NCBI RefSeq assembly: GCF_900102365.1
Contig: NZ_FOIN01000001.1
Coordinates: forward strand, 40,064-104,063
Origin: Thomasclavelia cocleata
GTDB taxonomy: Bacteria; Bacillota_I; Bacilli_A; Erysipelotrichales; Coprobacillaceae
Direction of reading: 5' to 3'
DNA: 64,000 nucleotides
Part shown: positions 9,688 through 19,727 of the stretch, piece after piece
How positions within the stretch are numbered: the stretch's first letter is position 1
How the letters are laid out: every line of letters starts with the position of its first letter
The notes under the pieces: model-generated
Seen by the model: the letters and a program-made list of their open reading frames with translations, nothing else
Told to the model about the DNA's origin: nothing
The model's database searches: none
Position numbers and translations under genes: made by a program

Positions 9688-10887
9688 TTATTTTAAATAT
9701 TTTTTTTGAATATTTTTTTTAGAGATATCTGAAGCCTTAGTAACTATTGTTTTTTCAAACTTATTATTAATATTTTCTATAATTATTTGTATATCTTCAT
9801 CTTTTTCAATATCATTAGTAGAATTAAAGATGTTTAATTGTTCTTTATAATTTTTTTTATTAATTGTATTGTTTAAACTAATTCCTAAAAGACGTACTGG
9901 GCGCCCATCATAATGAGCATCGAAAAGCATTTTTGCTGTAGAAAGAATATATTCATAATCATTAATATAAGAATTAATCGTTGTTTGTCGATTAACACTT
10001 TCAAAACGAGTATATTTAATAGTAATAGATATAGAATTGGAGATAAGATTTCTTTTTGCTGCACGCATAGAAACTTGTCTAGCCAATTGTTTTAACGTAT
10101 CTAGTAAAATTATTTCATCTAATGTATCATGTGGCAAGGTTATTGAGTTCCCAACAGACTTTAATTCATTTTGTTTGGTATCAACAACTCTATTATCAAT
10201 ACCATTAGCCCTACGATATAACAATAATGCATTTTTTCCAATAATCTGCCTTAATTTATTATAATTATTATAATTTGCAATATCACCAATTGTCATAATT
10301 CCAACTTCTCTTAATCGTGGCTGAGTCTTTTTACCAATTCCAAACATATTTTTTATATCTAAAGGCCACATCAGCTCTTTTAAGTTTGAACGAGTCAATA
10401 TAGTAATCCCCATTGGTTTTTTCATATCACTAGCCATTTTTGCTAAAAATTTATTTGGTGAAATTCCAATTGAACATTTTAAATTTAATTGTTCATAAAC
10501 ATCATTTTGTATTCTTCTTGCTAATTCAACAGGATGATAATTTTTATCTTGTATTACTTTCGTAACATCAACATAACATTCATCAATACTAGCAACTTCT
10601 AAAATTTCACTATATGAAGAAAGAATGCTAAAAAATTCATTTGATAAACGATGATATAATTCAAAATCAGCAGGTAATACAATCAAATTTTTACATTTTT
10701 TGTATGCCTGAAATAAAGGCATTGCAGAATGAATTCCAAATTTTCGTGCTTCATAAGAGGCAGTAGTTATAATACTTCGTTTGGATTTTCCAGAAATAAC
10801 AAGTGGTTTTCCCTCTAAATTAGGATTACGTGAAATTTCAGCACTAGCGTAAAAAGCATTTAAATCTATATGAAAGATTATCTGCAT
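9688..10887 (-). CDS. dinB: DNA polymerase IV (Y-family)
   Basis: Error-prone translesion polymerase, 399 residues. Catalytic carboxylates are Asp8 in FHIDLNAFYASAE and Asp102-Glu103 in SIDECYVD. The helix-hairpin-helix thumb (MFGIGKKTQPRLREVGI) and little-finger domain follow. Near residue 345 QLNIF fits the beta-clamp binding motif. TAGGAGG precedes the ATG. It is flanked by its own upstream region and by spoIIM downstream. Confidence 0.94.
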   Translation of the reverse strand: MQIIFHIDLNAFYASAEISRNPNLEGKPLVISGKSKRSIITTASYEARKFGIHSAMPLFQAYKKCKNLIVLPADFELYHRLSNEFFSILSSYSEILEVASIDECYVDVTKVIQDKNYHPVELARRIQNDVYEQLNLKCSIGISPNKFLAKMASDMKKPMGITILTRSNLKELMWPLDIKNMFGIGKKTQPRLREVGIMTIGDIANYNNYNKLRQIIGKNALLLYRRANGIDNRVVDTKQNELKSVGNSITLPHDTLDEIILLDTLKQLARQVSMRAAKRNLISNSISITIKYTRFESVNRQTTINSYINDYEYILSTAKMLFDAHYDGRPVRLLGISLNNTINKKNYKEQLNIFNSTNDIEKDEDIQIIIENINNKFEKTIVTKASDISKKNIQKKYLK

Positions 10888-11049
10888 TATTTAATCCTCC
10901 TAAATAAAAATCATATAACTTATCGTCTCATTAATAGTGTATTTACTTTTACTAAATAATTAATTATAGTTATAAATAGAACAATTATTTTTGATAAGCT
11001 AAATTCCTCCAATACACTTATTATACTAAAAAAAACATTACATGAAAAT
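10888..11049 (-). promoter_or_regulatory. dinB upstream region
   Basis: AT-rich, no gene seen. On the minus strand a TATAAT (11020-11025) is followed by a free GGAGGAATT (11005-11012 region) with no start codon in register, then by the real dinB Shine-Dalgarno. No recognisable LexA box was found. Confidence 0.3.
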
Positions 11050-11052
11050 ATG

Positions 11053-11074
11053 AAAGGTGCCTTTTGGCACCTTT
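11053..11074 (-). terminator. Terminator of the spoIVB operon
   Basis: A perfect 9-bp stem (AAAGGTGCC / GGCACCTTT) with a TTTT loop lies 2 bp after the spoIVB stop codon. The T run in the minus direction is short and interrupted. Confidence 0.7.
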
Positions 11075-11075
11075 G

Positions 11076-12074
11076 TTATCCTTGTTTATCCATTTCTAGC
11101 ATCCACTCTATATACAATCCAAAACCTATCATGGGATTATTTCCAGATACATGAGTGACACAGCCAATAATTTTATCATCTTGAATAATTGGTGATCCAC
11201 TCATTCCTTGAACAATACCATTTGCCTTATTTATAACATTCTGATCAGTTACTTTAAATTCAATACCCTTTTCTTTAATTGTATACTGGTCGTTTAACTT
11301 TGTGATTTCAATTTCACATTTTTGAATTTCATGCCCATTTAATACTGTTAAAAAATATGCTTTTCCTAATTTGATTTCATCAATACTTGCTGTTTCAAGT
11401 GCCTTTCTTTTAGAAATATCATAATTATAAGTTCCATAAATACCAAATTGATTATGGCTGTTTATACTACCTATTTCAACATTAGAAATATCTGCAATTT
11501 TATTACCAGAACTATTAGAAGTAGCTTTTTTTATACTAGTAACATTACTTTCAAAAATAGTACCAGATTGAATTAATTCACTACTACTAAGTTTAGTATC
11601 ACTCATTGCATGTCCTAAAGCACCAAATGTATTATTAGTAGGGTTATAGAATGTCAAAGTTCCGACACCACTAATAGCATCTTTTACATATAAACCAGTA
11701 GAAAATTCTTGATTTTCATAAATAACTTGTAAATTACGATGCAGTTTTTCGTTATTTCTGATTATTGTTACATCATAATCACTTTTTTCACTGCCACCAT
11801 CTTTAATAATCTTGGTTAATTCTTCAATACTAGTAACTTTTTGATTATCTATTTCAACGATCATGTCACCAGTTTTAAAATCTTTTGCAAATGGATCATA
11901 AGTTGTATTTTTTGATTTAATCTTATATCCACCTGTTATTACTACACCCTGATAATTTAAGTCAATTCCAATTGAATCACCACCAGGTACTAAAGATATT
12001 GCATAAAGAGCGATTGGATTGATGATAATGGCTAAAACAATAATTAAGGAAAGAATTAGCTTTTTAAAAAGCAT
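11076..12074 (-). CDS. spoIVB: SpoIVB signal peptidase (S55 family)
   Basis: A serine peptidase secreted by the forespore that triggers SpoIVFA/BofA cleavage and so activates pro-sigma-K. 332 residues from the ATG at 12074, preceded by AAGGAGG. An N-terminal membrane anchor (residues ~3-26) is followed by a PDZ domain (IDLNYQGVVITGGYKI...FKTGDMIVEIDNQKV), then the S55 domain with His155 (FGALGHAMSD) and the nucleophile in GMSGSP at 290-295. It follows recN, the order seen in Bacillus. Confidence 0.93.
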   Translation of the reverse strand: MLFKKLILSLIIVLAIIINPIALYAISLVPGGDSIGIDLNYQGVVITGGYKIKSKNTTYDPFAKDFKTGDMIVEIDNQKVTSIEELTKIIKDGGSEKSDYDVTIIRNNEKLHRNLQVIYENQEFSTGLYVKDAISGVGTLTFYNPTNNTFGALGHAMSDTKLSSSELIQSGTIFESNVTSIKKATSNSSGNKIADISNVEIGSINSHNQFGIYGTYNYDISKRKALETASIDEIKLGKAYFLTVLNGHEIQKCEIEITKLNDQYTIKEKGIEFKVTDQNVINKANGIVQGMSGSPIIQDDKIIGCVTHVSGNNPMIGFGLYIEWMLEMDKQG

Positions 12075-12127
12075 AGAAACCTCCTTGTAACATTTGTTAC
12101 AGTATAGTTTGGTCACTATGCTTATAA

Positions 12128-13783
12128 TTATTCACAACTTATTTTCAATTTTTTAGCATGCTCAATTGATTCATTAGAAATATCTTTTCCAGAAATTAAT
12201 TTTGCAATTTCCATAATACTATCATTTTTATTTAATTCTCGAATCTGTACATTAATGTTATTTTCATTATTTGTTTTTTCAATTAAATAATGATTTTTAG
12301 CAAATGCTGCAACTTGTGCTAAGTGAGTAATACATAAGACTTGCCTATTTTTTGCAATCATTTTCATTTTAGCACCAATTGCTTCAGCTACTTTACCACT
12401 CACTCCAGTATCAGCTTCATCAAAAACGATTGTTTCAATTGAGCTAGAAGATAAAGATAGTGTTTTAATTGCCAACATAATTCTTGACATTTCACCACCA
12501 GAAGCAACTTTATTTAATGGTTTTAAAGTTTGTCCAAGATTAGTTGCTATTAAAAATGTGACTATATCTTGCCCATTTTTTTGTAAGTCTTTAGTTTTAA
12601 AATCAATTTTAAAACATACCTTGTCAAGATATAATGATTTTAATTGTTTCATTACATTATCAGTAAACTCAATAGCTTTTTGTTTACGTAAATCTGTTAT
12701 CTTATTAGCAAGAACACTCGCTTTATCTAAAGCTTCATCTAATTGTTTTTTTAAATCATCAATATATGATTCGCGGTTAGTAAAAGTTAAAATCTTATTT
12801 TCTAAATCATTTTTAGCATCTATAATAGCATTAATAGATTGACCATGTTTACGTTTCAAACGATTTATTTTAAATAAAATATCTTGAATTTCATTTAAGC
12901 GATATTCATCAAAATCACTATTATTAAATTCACTAATTACTTCATTATCTAAATCGATCAAATTATAATAAAGATCATAAATCTTTTCATAAATATGCTG
13001 ATAAGTTGGTTGTTTGTTAAGGTTTTCTAATTCATTTATAGCATTGTTTAACAGAGTTAATGCACCATGTTCACCATTCATATATTGACGATAATTATTA
13101 ATTGTTTCAGCAGTTTTTTCATAATCTAATAATTGTTTTTTCTCTTGTTCAAGCTGATCTTCATCAATAGAAGCAAAATCAATACTATTAATTTCATCTA
13201 ATTGTCCTTGATAATATTCAAGTTGTTCATCGCTTAATTCTTCACTAATTGTCTTTTGATAAGTTTGTAATACCTCTTTGTATTCATAATAAATTGAAAT
13301 ATATTTTTGTTTTAAAGTATTAACTGGTGCTCCAATATAATTATCTAAAATATTGATATGATTATTACAATCAAATAAACTATGAGTTTCAAATTGAGAA
13401 TGAATATCGATTAATTCACTCATAATAGACGTTAGAGCTTGTTTAGATACATTACGATAATTTATCTTTATAGTAGTTTTATTATCACGATTAAAAGATT
13501 TAGATACTACTAGTTTATCATCATATTCAATCCGATATTCATTTAATTTATTTAAAACTTCAGAATTAGCATTAATTGTGAAAACACCCTCAATAAAAAA
13601 TTCATTACAACCACTTTTAATTAGAGTAGTTTGACTTCTATTACCCATTAACTGACCTATAGCATCAATAATAATAGACTTTCCAGCACCTGTTTCTCCA
13701 GTTAATACTGTCATATGGTCTTGAAAATTCACTTCTAAACGATCTATAATTGCAAAATTTTCAATATAAATACTCTCTAACAT
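12128..13783 (-). CDS. recN: DNA repair protein RecN
   Basis: An SMC-like ATPase in double-strand break repair, 551 residues. Walker A TGETGAGKSIIIDAIG is near residue 27; long coiled coils run through ~150-370; the ABC signature ASGGEMSRIMLAIK and Walker B TIVFDEADTGVSG are in the C-terminal part. Length is normal. It starts 8 bp after tlyA. Confidence 0.95.
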   Translation of the reverse strand: MLESIYIENFAIIDRLEVNFQDHMTVLTGETGAGKSIIIDAIGQLMGNRSQTTLIKSGCNEFFIEGVFTINANSEVLNKLNEYRIEYDDKLVVSKSFNRDNKTTIKINYRNVSKQALTSIMSELIDIHSQFETHSLFDCNNHINILDNYIGAPVNTLKQKYISIYYEYKEVLQTYQKTISEELSDEQLEYYQGQLDEINSIDFASIDEDQLEQEKKQLLDYEKTAETINNYRQYMNGEHGALTLLNNAINELENLNKQPTYQHIYEKIYDLYYNLIDLDNEVISEFNNSDFDEYRLNEIQDILFKINRLKRKHGQSINAIIDAKNDLENKILTFTNRESYIDDLKKQLDEALDKASVLANKITDLRKQKAIEFTDNVMKQLKSLYLDKVCFKIDFKTKDLQKNGQDIVTFLIATNLGQTLKPLNKVASGGEMSRIMLAIKTLSLSSSSIETIVFDEADTGVSGKVAEAIGAKMKMIAKNRQVLCITHLAQVAAFAKNHYLIEKTNNENNINVQIRELNKNDSIMEIAKLISGKDISNESIEHAKKLKISCE

Positions 13784-13791
13784 ATTTTCAC

Positions 13792-14592
13792 CTATCCTTT
13801 AAAACAATTATGTGCAGCTTCAACAATATCAAAAATATCTATCATATTTTCTTTGCCATTTTTAACAAATAATCCTAAAAACTCAATATTACCCTCTCCA
13901 CCTGTAATTGGTGAGTATGTAAGTTTTTCTAAAATGAATCCATCTTCTTTAGCAAATTCTATAACATTACAAATTACTTGATGATGAATATTTTTATCTT
14001 TTATAATTCCATTTTTTCCAACATCCTCACGACCAGCTTCAAACTGTGGTTTTATTAGAGCAACAACTTGATCATTATCACTCAAAATATCTTTTAAAGC
14101 ATTAAAAATATGTTTTAAAGAAATAAATGAAACATCTATAGAAGCAAAGGAAGGTAACCCATATTCAAATAATTCTTTTGTTGCATAACGAAAATTTGTT
14201 TGTTCTTTTACAATAACACGTGGGTCATTGCGAAGCTTCCAAACTAACTGATTAGTTCCTACATCAACAGCATATACAAGTTTAGCTCCATTTTGTAAAG
14301 CACAATCTGTAAAACCGCCTGTTGAACTTCCAATATCAACCATTATTTTATCATGCAATTCTAAAGAAAATTCATTTAGTGCCCGCTCCAACTTTAATCC
14401 ACCACGTGATACATAAGGCATGACATTTCCTTTAACATATAAATTAGAATCAATTGGAATTTTAGTTCCTGGCTTATCAATTCGATCATAGTCATCATGA
14501 ACTATCCCTGCCATTATAGCCCGTTTAGCTTTTTCACGGGAATCAAAAAAACCTTGCTCAACTAATAAAACATCAATTCTTTCTTTTTTCAT
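13792..14592 (-). CDS. tlyA: TlyA-family rRNA 2'-O-methyltransferase / hemolysin-like protein
   Basis: N-terminal S4 RNA-binding domain (RIDVLLVEQGFFDSREKAKRA) followed by an FtsJ/RrmJ-like SAM methyltransferase with motif I DIGSSTGGFTDCALQNGA and KPQFEAGREDVGKNG. TlyA methylates rRNA in characterised species; here this is by family. The ATG at 14592 is taken because GGAGAT lies 7 bases upstream; a TTG just before it is ignored. The 5' end overlaps dxs by 20 bp. Confidence 0.92.
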   Translation of the reverse strand: MKKERIDVLLVEQGFFDSREKAKRAIMAGIVHDDYDRIDKPGTKIPIDSNLYVKGNVMPYVSRGGLKLERALNEFSLELHDKIMVDIGSSTGGFTDCALQNGAKLVYAVDVGTNQLVWKLRNDPRVIVKEQTNFRYATKELFEYGLPSFASIDVSFISLKHIFNALKDILSDNDQVVALIKPQFEAGREDVGKNGIIKDKNIHHQVICNVIEFAKEDGFILEKLTYSPITGGEGNIEFLGLFVKNGKENMIDIFDIVEAAHNCFKG

Positions 14593-16447
14593 CAATTATC
14601 TCCTTAATATTTTGATAAAATGATTCCATATCCAAACCTTCATCCTTTAAAATTTCATTAATGCTCCCTTGAACTGAGAAATGATCATCTACTCCAAAAC
14701 TATAAATTTGTTTCAATATCCCTTTTTGACTATAATAATAAGCGATATTACTTGCTAAAGAATTTATTTTTAATTCAGTTTCATAAATAATTAGAGGTTT
14801 ATCATCAACTAATTGTTCAAGCATTTCAAGATCCATTGGTTTTATAAACAAAGCATCTACTAATCTAACTTTAATATCTTTGTCAGTAAAATAATCTCTG
14901 ATCATATTTACATTTTGACCATAACAAATAATTGTTACATCATAGTTATCATTATTTTCGATTTTCCATTTACCAATTGGTATAAGCTCATTACATTTAA
15001 CAACTTCGTCCTTGATATAACCACGAGGAATTCTTAAAATGTAAGGATGATCATTATTCACTAAATATGTATTTATAAATCTTTTAGCATCTTTTGCATT
15101 ACTTGGAGTACAAATAATAACATTAGGCAAAGGATTTAAAAATCCTATGTCAAATACGCCATGATGTGTAGGGCCATCAGCACCTACAAATCCACAACGA
15201 TCTACACTAATTAAACAACCAAGATCCATTCTTGCAATATCATGATTAACTTGATCGTAGGCACGTTGTAAAAATGATGAGTAAATAGAAATAAATGGCT
15301 TTTTATTTGCAACAGCTAAACCAGCTGTAAAAGTAAGGGCGTGTTCTTCAGCAATTCCTACATCAAAACTGCGATTAGGATAGTGTTTAAAAATATTATC
15401 CATTGCAGAGCCATGTATCATTGCAGGAGTGATTGCAATAATATCTTCATCTTCAGCCATATTTTTTTCAATATGATTAGCAACTAGTTTAGACCAGCTG
15501 ATTTTATCTTTTGGTTCAGGGTGTTTTATTGTTCCATCATTTACATTAAATGGTGCTATCCCATGCCACTTACCAGCATAATCATTTTCAGCATATCGAT
15601 AACCTCGTCCTTTTTTTGTGACCACATGGACAACAACACTTGTTTTAGATATCTTAGCTAAATTTAAAACTCTAATTAAATCATCTAAATCATGGCCATT
15701 AACAGGACCTAGATAATCAACACCAAAATCCTCAAAAATCGTATCATCGATTAAACCATGTTTAACAAAATCTTTAACTCGTTTAGATACATTAAATACC
15801 ATTTTACCTATTTTATTTTTTGAAGTAATATTTCGATAATCCTGCTTTAAATTATTATATGTTCCACTAAGTCTAATTGAAGATAAAAAATCACCAAATC
15901 CACCAACACTTTTGCCAATAGCCATTTGATTATCATTTAAAATAATGATTACTTTATTATTAATTGAACCTAAGTGATTTAATGCCTCTAGGGATTCTCC
16001 ACCAACCATTGCAGCATCTCCAACCACAGGAATCACACTAAAATCTTGATTGTTTAAATCACGAGCAATTGCCATTGCTACAGCTCCGCTTAACGCAGTT
16101 GAAGAGTGCCCTGCTTCCCACACATCATGTGAACTTTCACAACGTTTTTGAAACCCAGATAATCCTTGGTATTTACGGAGTGTTTTAAATTGATTTGCTC
16201 TTCCAGTAAGAATCTTATGAACATAAGATTGATGACCAACATCAAATAATATTTTATCTTTAGGAGAATTAAAAACATAATGTAATGCAATTGTCAGTTC
16301 AACAATACCAAGATTACTTGAAAGATGTCCACCTGTTTTTGAAATGTTATTAATTAAAAAATAACGGATATCTTGGGCTAATTGATTTAATTGTCTAATA
16401 TCCAACTCTTTTAAAAAAGAGGGATCTTTAATTTCATTTAGATCCAT
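14573..16447 (-). CDS. dxs: 1-deoxy-D-xylulose-5-phosphate synthase
   Basis: First enzyme of the MEP isoprenoid pathway; condenses pyruvate and glyceraldehyde 3-phosphate using thiamine diphosphate. 624 residues. Visible motifs: GHQSYVHKILTGR, the ThDP-binding GDAAMVGGESLEALN...NDNQMAI, the catalytic EEHALTFTAGLA and DRCGFVGADGPTHHGVFD. It overlaps ispA by one base and tlyA by 20, making a compact operon with its downstream prenyl synthase. Confidence 0.97.
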   Translation of the reverse strand: MDLNEIKDPSFLKELDIRQLNQLAQDIRYFLINNISKTGGHLSSNLGIVELTIALHYVFNSPKDKILFDVGHQSYVHKILTGRANQFKTLRKYQGLSGFQKRCESSHDVWEAGHSSTALSGAVAMAIARDLNNQDFSVIPVVGDAAMVGGESLEALNHLGSINNKVIIILNDNQMAIGKSVGGFGDFLSSIRLSGTYNNLKQDYRNITSKNKIGKMVFNVSKRVKDFVKHGLIDDTIFEDFGVDYLGPVNGHDLDDLIRVLNLAKISKTSVVVHVVTKKGRGYRYAENDYAGKWHGIAPFNVNDGTIKHPEPKDKISWSKLVANHIEKNMAEDEDIIAITPAMIHGSAMDNIFKHYPNRSFDVGIAEEHALTFTAGLAVANKKPFISIYSSFLQRAYDQVNHDIARMDLGCLISVDRCGFVGADGPTHHGVFDIGFLNPLPNVIICTPSNAKDAKRFINTYLVNNDHPYILRIPRGYIKDEVVKCNELIPIGKWKIENNDNYDVTIICYGQNVNMIRDYFTDKDIKVRLVDALFIKPMDLEMLEQLVDDKPLIIYETELKINSLASNIAYYYSQKGILKQIYSFGVDDHFSVQGSINEILKDEGLDMESFYQNIKEIIDEKRKN

Positions 16448-17295
16448 TATTTCACTCTTTTCTTTAATTTTTCCATTATCTCTAAAATTAATTCATATTT
16501 AACATTCAATTTATATAAAAGTTCTGTTGCTTCTTTAAAATATTGGTTCACTATTGTTTGAGATTTATCAATTCCCATTAAAGAAACATATGTAGATTTA
16601 TGATTTTGTAAATCACTACCCACTTTTTTTCCTAAAATTTCACTATTACCAGTAACATCAAGAATATCATCTTGAATTTGAAAAGCTAAACCAATCTTAT
16701 ATCCAATCTCTTGCCAAATCAGCATGTCTTTATAATCACAAACCAAGGCTCCCATCTTCATTGCTGCACTAATTAAATCTCCGGTTTTATGATGATGAAT
16801 TAAATCCAACTCTTGATGATTAGCTTTTTTATTTTCAAACTCCATATCTAAAACTTGTCCTAAAATCATGCCATTAATCCCACTCGCTTGATATAAGATT
16901 TGTAATAAAGATATTTTTAAATCATTACTATAACACGCTTTTAAAATAACATTAACAGCTTCATTTAAAAGACCATCACCAGCTAAAATAGCAGTTGCTT
17001 CATCAAATTGTCTGTGGCAGGTAGGTTTACCACGCCTTAAATCATCATTATCCATACCTGGTAAATCATCATGAATTAATGAATATGTATGAATCATTTC
17101 AATAGCACAAGCAGCATCTAAATAGTCATGATAATCAATTCCGTAACTATTTATAACTTGCAACATCATTATAGGTCGAATTCTTTTTCCACCAGCCATT
17201 AATGAATATTTAATAGCTTCTTTAACAACGGAATCTTGATAATTATCGACTATTTCTAATAATCTGCTATTTATCTCTTTAATCAATTTTTCCAT
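16447..17295 (-). CDS. ispA: Farnesyl diphosphate synthase family polyprenyl synthetase
   Basis: Trans-prenyltransferase making C15 (or similar) diphosphates; 282 residues. First Asp-rich motif DDLPGMDNDDLRRGKPTCH and second DDILDVTG are intact, as is GGKRIRPIM. ATG at 17295 chosen because TGAGGAA lies just upstream; a TTG four codons earlier overlaps the xseB stop and is less likely. Chain length of the product cannot be read with certainty. Confidence 0.94.
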   Translation of the reverse strand: MEKLIKEINSRLLEIVDNYQDSVVKEAIKYSLMAGGKRIRPIMMLQVINSYGIDYHDYLDAACAIEMIHTYSLIHDDLPGMDNDDLRRGKPTCHRQFDEATAILAGDGLLNEAVNVILKACYSNDLKISLLQILYQASGINGMILGQVLDMEFENKKANHQELDLIHHHKTGDLISAAMKMGALVCDYKDMLIWQEIGYKIGLAFQIQDDILDVTGNSEILGKKVGSDLQNHKSTYVSLMGIDKSQTIVNQYFKEATELLYKLNVKYELILEIMEKLKKRVK

Positions 17296-17296
17296 A

Positions 17297-17512
17297 TTAT
17301 TCCTCAATCTTTAAATCTTCAAGTTTTCCATCTACTAATATTTTTGCTACTTTATTTTCAATTCCTGCTAATTTATCACTACATATTTTAGATAATTTAA
17401 TTCCTTCTTGAAAAAGATCAACACTTTTTTCTAAAGAAGTTTGATTATCTTCCAATATTCTAATAATTTCTTCAAGTCGATTCATTGCTTCTTCAAATGT
17501 AACATTGTCCAT
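17297..17512 (-). CDS. xseB: Exodeoxyribonuclease VII small subunit
   Basis: 71 residues with the XseB signature TFEEAMNRLEEIIRILEDN...SLEKSVDLFQEGIKLSKIC. It forms exonuclease VII with XseA encoded 9 bp upstream. GGGGAAT precedes the ATG. Confidence 0.95.
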   Translation of the reverse strand: MDNVTFEEAMNRLEEIIRILEDNQTSLEKSVDLFQEGIKLSKICSDKLAGIENKVAKILVDGKLEDLKIEE

Positions 17513-17521
17513 AATATTCCC

Positions 17522-18838
17522 CTATTCAATAATAGCTTTTTGGCTACCGCCTTTCATTTTAATTTCAACTTTATCACCTGATTTAAGATCATCAGCCTTA
17601 GATATAACTTTTTCATCTTTCAATATAATCGCATATCCTCTTTCAAGTGTTGTTAATGGAGATAAAGTATTAAGTTTTGATACTAAATAATAAAATCTTT
17701 CTTGCTCATATTTCATTTTTTGTTTCATTAACTGTTCCATTGACTTATTAATCAAATTTAAATGATTATTTTGATTTATTGTAAAAAGATTTGCTTGATG
17801 ATTAAATATTTGCATTAAATGCTTTGCTTTATTACATTGATTACTTAAATTATATGTGAAAATATCATTTAATCGATCATATAAATAATCGACTTTAGCT
17901 TTCTTATCTTCAAATAATTTATCAGGATTTTTAAATAAATAAAATGATTTGATTCTTCTAAGTAACTGTTCATTTAAAGTTATTTTTTGTTTCATTAAAG
18001 TATTTAATTTATATTGAAGGTTGTTTACACTTTGTTTTAATTCAATTAAATCTGGTGTAGCTTTAATTGCTGCAGCAGTTGGTGTTGCAGCTCGATAATC
18101 AGCAACAAAATCACAAATTGTAAAATCAACTTCATGACCAACACCACTAATAATAGGTGTTTTACAATTGCATATTGCTCTAGCTAGTCCTTCTTCATTA
18201 AAGTTCCATAAATCCTCTAAAGATCCGCCACCACGAGCAATAATTATAGTACTAAATTTTAATGTATCAACATAGTTTAAAGTTCTAATTATATGAATAT
18301 ATGCATCTTTTCCTTGAACAGGAATAGGGAAAACAATTACTCGAACTACTGGAAATCTTAAATTGATCGTTCTTACAATATCAGCAAGTGCTGCACTAGG
18401 ATAAGCTGATAATACAGCAATTTTACTAGGAAACTTAGGAATTGTAATCTTTTTATCTAAATCAAATAACCCCTCCAAAGAAAGCTGTTTTTTTAATTGT
18501 TCATATCGTAAAAATAAATTTCCCAAACCATCTTGTTCAATACTATCGACATACAATTGGTATGTTCCTGCTACATCATATACTGAAACACTAGCCTGAA
18601 TTAAAACTTTCATACCATTTTCTAATTCAAATAACATTTTATTTGCCTTTGAAGAAAACATAACAGCATTAATTCTTGATTTCTCATCTTTTAACGTAAA
18701 ATAAAGATGCCCAGAAGTATGATGTTTAAAATTAGAAATCTCACCTTTAATTAAGATTTTTTGTAGCTGTGTATCTGCATCAATTTTTGCTTTTAAATAA
18801 CGATTTAATGCACTTACTGTTAAATATCTTTTTTCCAT
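17522..18838 (-). CDS. xseA: Exodeoxyribonuclease VII large subunit
   Basis: 438 residues: N-terminal OB fold (YLTVSALNRYLKAKIDAD; LYFTLKDEKSRINAVMF), catalytic centre with SYPSAA-like LSAYPSAALADIV, RGGGSLEDLWNFNEE and GVGHEVDFTICDFVADYRAATPTAAA, then a long coiled-coil arm. The ATG at 18838 overlaps the nusB stop (TGATG); a GTG one codon earlier is also open. Confidence 0.96.
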   Translation of the reverse strand: MEKRYLTVSALNRYLKAKIDADTQLQKILIKGEISNFKHHTSGHLYFTLKDEKSRINAVMFSSKANKMLFELENGMKVLIQASVSVYDVAGTYQLYVDSIEQDGLGNLFLRYEQLKKQLSLEGLFDLDKKITIPKFPSKIAVLSAYPSAALADIVRTINLRFPVVRVIVFPIPVQGKDAYIHIIRTLNYVDTLKFSTIIIARGGGSLEDLWNFNEEGLARAICNCKTPIISGVGHEVDFTICDFVADYRAATPTAAAIKATPDLIELKQSVNNLQYKLNTLMKQKITLNEQLLRRIKSFYLFKNPDKLFEDKKAKVDYLYDRLNDIFTYNLSNQCNKAKHLMQIFNHQANLFTINQNNHLNLINKSMEQLMKQKMKYEQERFYYLVSKLNTLSPLTTLERGYAIILKDEKVISKADDLKSGDKVEIKMKGGSQKAIIE

Positions 18839-19242
18839 CACTTTATCTTATTTAACAATCCATTAATAAACTTATAAGCATCTTCATCACAATATTTTTT
18901 AGAAAGTTCTACTGCTTCATTAATAATAACTTCCTTACCTTGCTCAGTTTCTAATAATTCATAACAACCTACCAAAAGAATTGCTAATTCCATTTTTGAT
19001 AATCTATCAATCGTCCAACCAGCTTTTAAATATTTTGCTACTTCTGCTTTATATTTTTCTATTTCACCAGCAATACTTGTAATTAACATAAAACAATATT
19101 CATAATCTTCTTGATTACTAGCAATTTCTTTATCACTATTTAAATACTCACGTACTTCTTCTTCATTTATATCTACAAGTAGTTTTTGATAAATCGCAAT
19201 AACCGCTTTTTCTCTAATTAATTTTTTTCTATATTTTTTCAT
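18838..19242 (-). CDS. nusB: Transcription antitermination factor NusB
   Basis: 134-residue helical NusB fold: C-terminal MELAILLVGCYELL and VIINEAVELSKKYCDEDAYKFINGLLNKI are typical. Functions with NusE/S10 in rRNA antitermination. First gene of the nusB-xseA-xseB-ispA-dxs-tlyA-recN-spoIVB run. Confidence 0.93.
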   Translation of the reverse strand: MKKYRKKLIREKAVIAIYQKLLVDINEEEVREYLNSDKEIASNQEDYEYCFMLITSIAGEIEKYKAEVAKYLKAGWTIDRLSKMELAILLVGCYELLETEQGKEVIINEAVELSKKYCDEDAYKFINGLLNKIK

Positions 19243-19316
19243 TTAAACCGTCCTTCCAAAATATCTAATCTGATTTTACCATATTTGACCTTTAAAATAA
19301 ATGAATTAGAAAATAA

Positions 19317-19340
19317 AAAGATTATCTTTTGATAATCTTT
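19317..19340 (-). terminator. Terminator after the Asp23 gene
   Basis: 10-bp perfect stem AAAGATTATC / GATAATCTTT with a 4-base loop, followed by T residues on the minus strand. Confidence 0.8.
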
Positions 19341-19677
19341 AAAAATTAATACCTTTTACTTCAATATTGACTTTAATGTTTTTAATACCTGTCATTTCAA
19401 AACAACTTTGTGCAATTTTATTTTGTAATGTATTTGTTATTGTCGTAACATTTAATCCATAATCAATTAAAATAGCGATATCAACAATAACTTGATTATT
19501 CTTATTAAGGCGAATAGTTACAGGACCATTCCCAGGCATAGGTAACATATTTCCTTCAAACTGCACCCCATCAATCGACTCAATTGTTTTGACAGCAATT
19601 GATTGAAAAACATTTAATCCAATATTTAAAGCACCTAAATTTGTTTCTTTTTCTACTGCATAATATTCCTGACTCAT
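19339..19677 (-). CDS. Asp23/Gls24 family envelope-stress protein
   Basis: 112 residues from the ATG at 19677, where AAAGGAG lies 9 bases upstream; 18 upstream residues are open but have no site. The body (VFQSIAVKTIESIDGVQF... VTIRLNKNNQVIVDIAILIDYG) matches the Asp23/DUF322 fold. Such a gene next to nusB is common in Firmicutes. Exact role unknown. Confidence 0.9.
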   Translation of the reverse strand: MSQEYYAVEKETNLGALNIGLNVFQSIAVKTIESIDGVQFEGNMLPMPGNGPVTIRLNKNNQVIVDIAILIDYGLNVTTITNTLQNKIAQSCFEMTGIKNIKVNIEVKGINF

Positions 19678-19727
19678 ATCAAATACTCCTTTATATACAC
19701 TTATTGTATATAAAATCAAGATAAAAT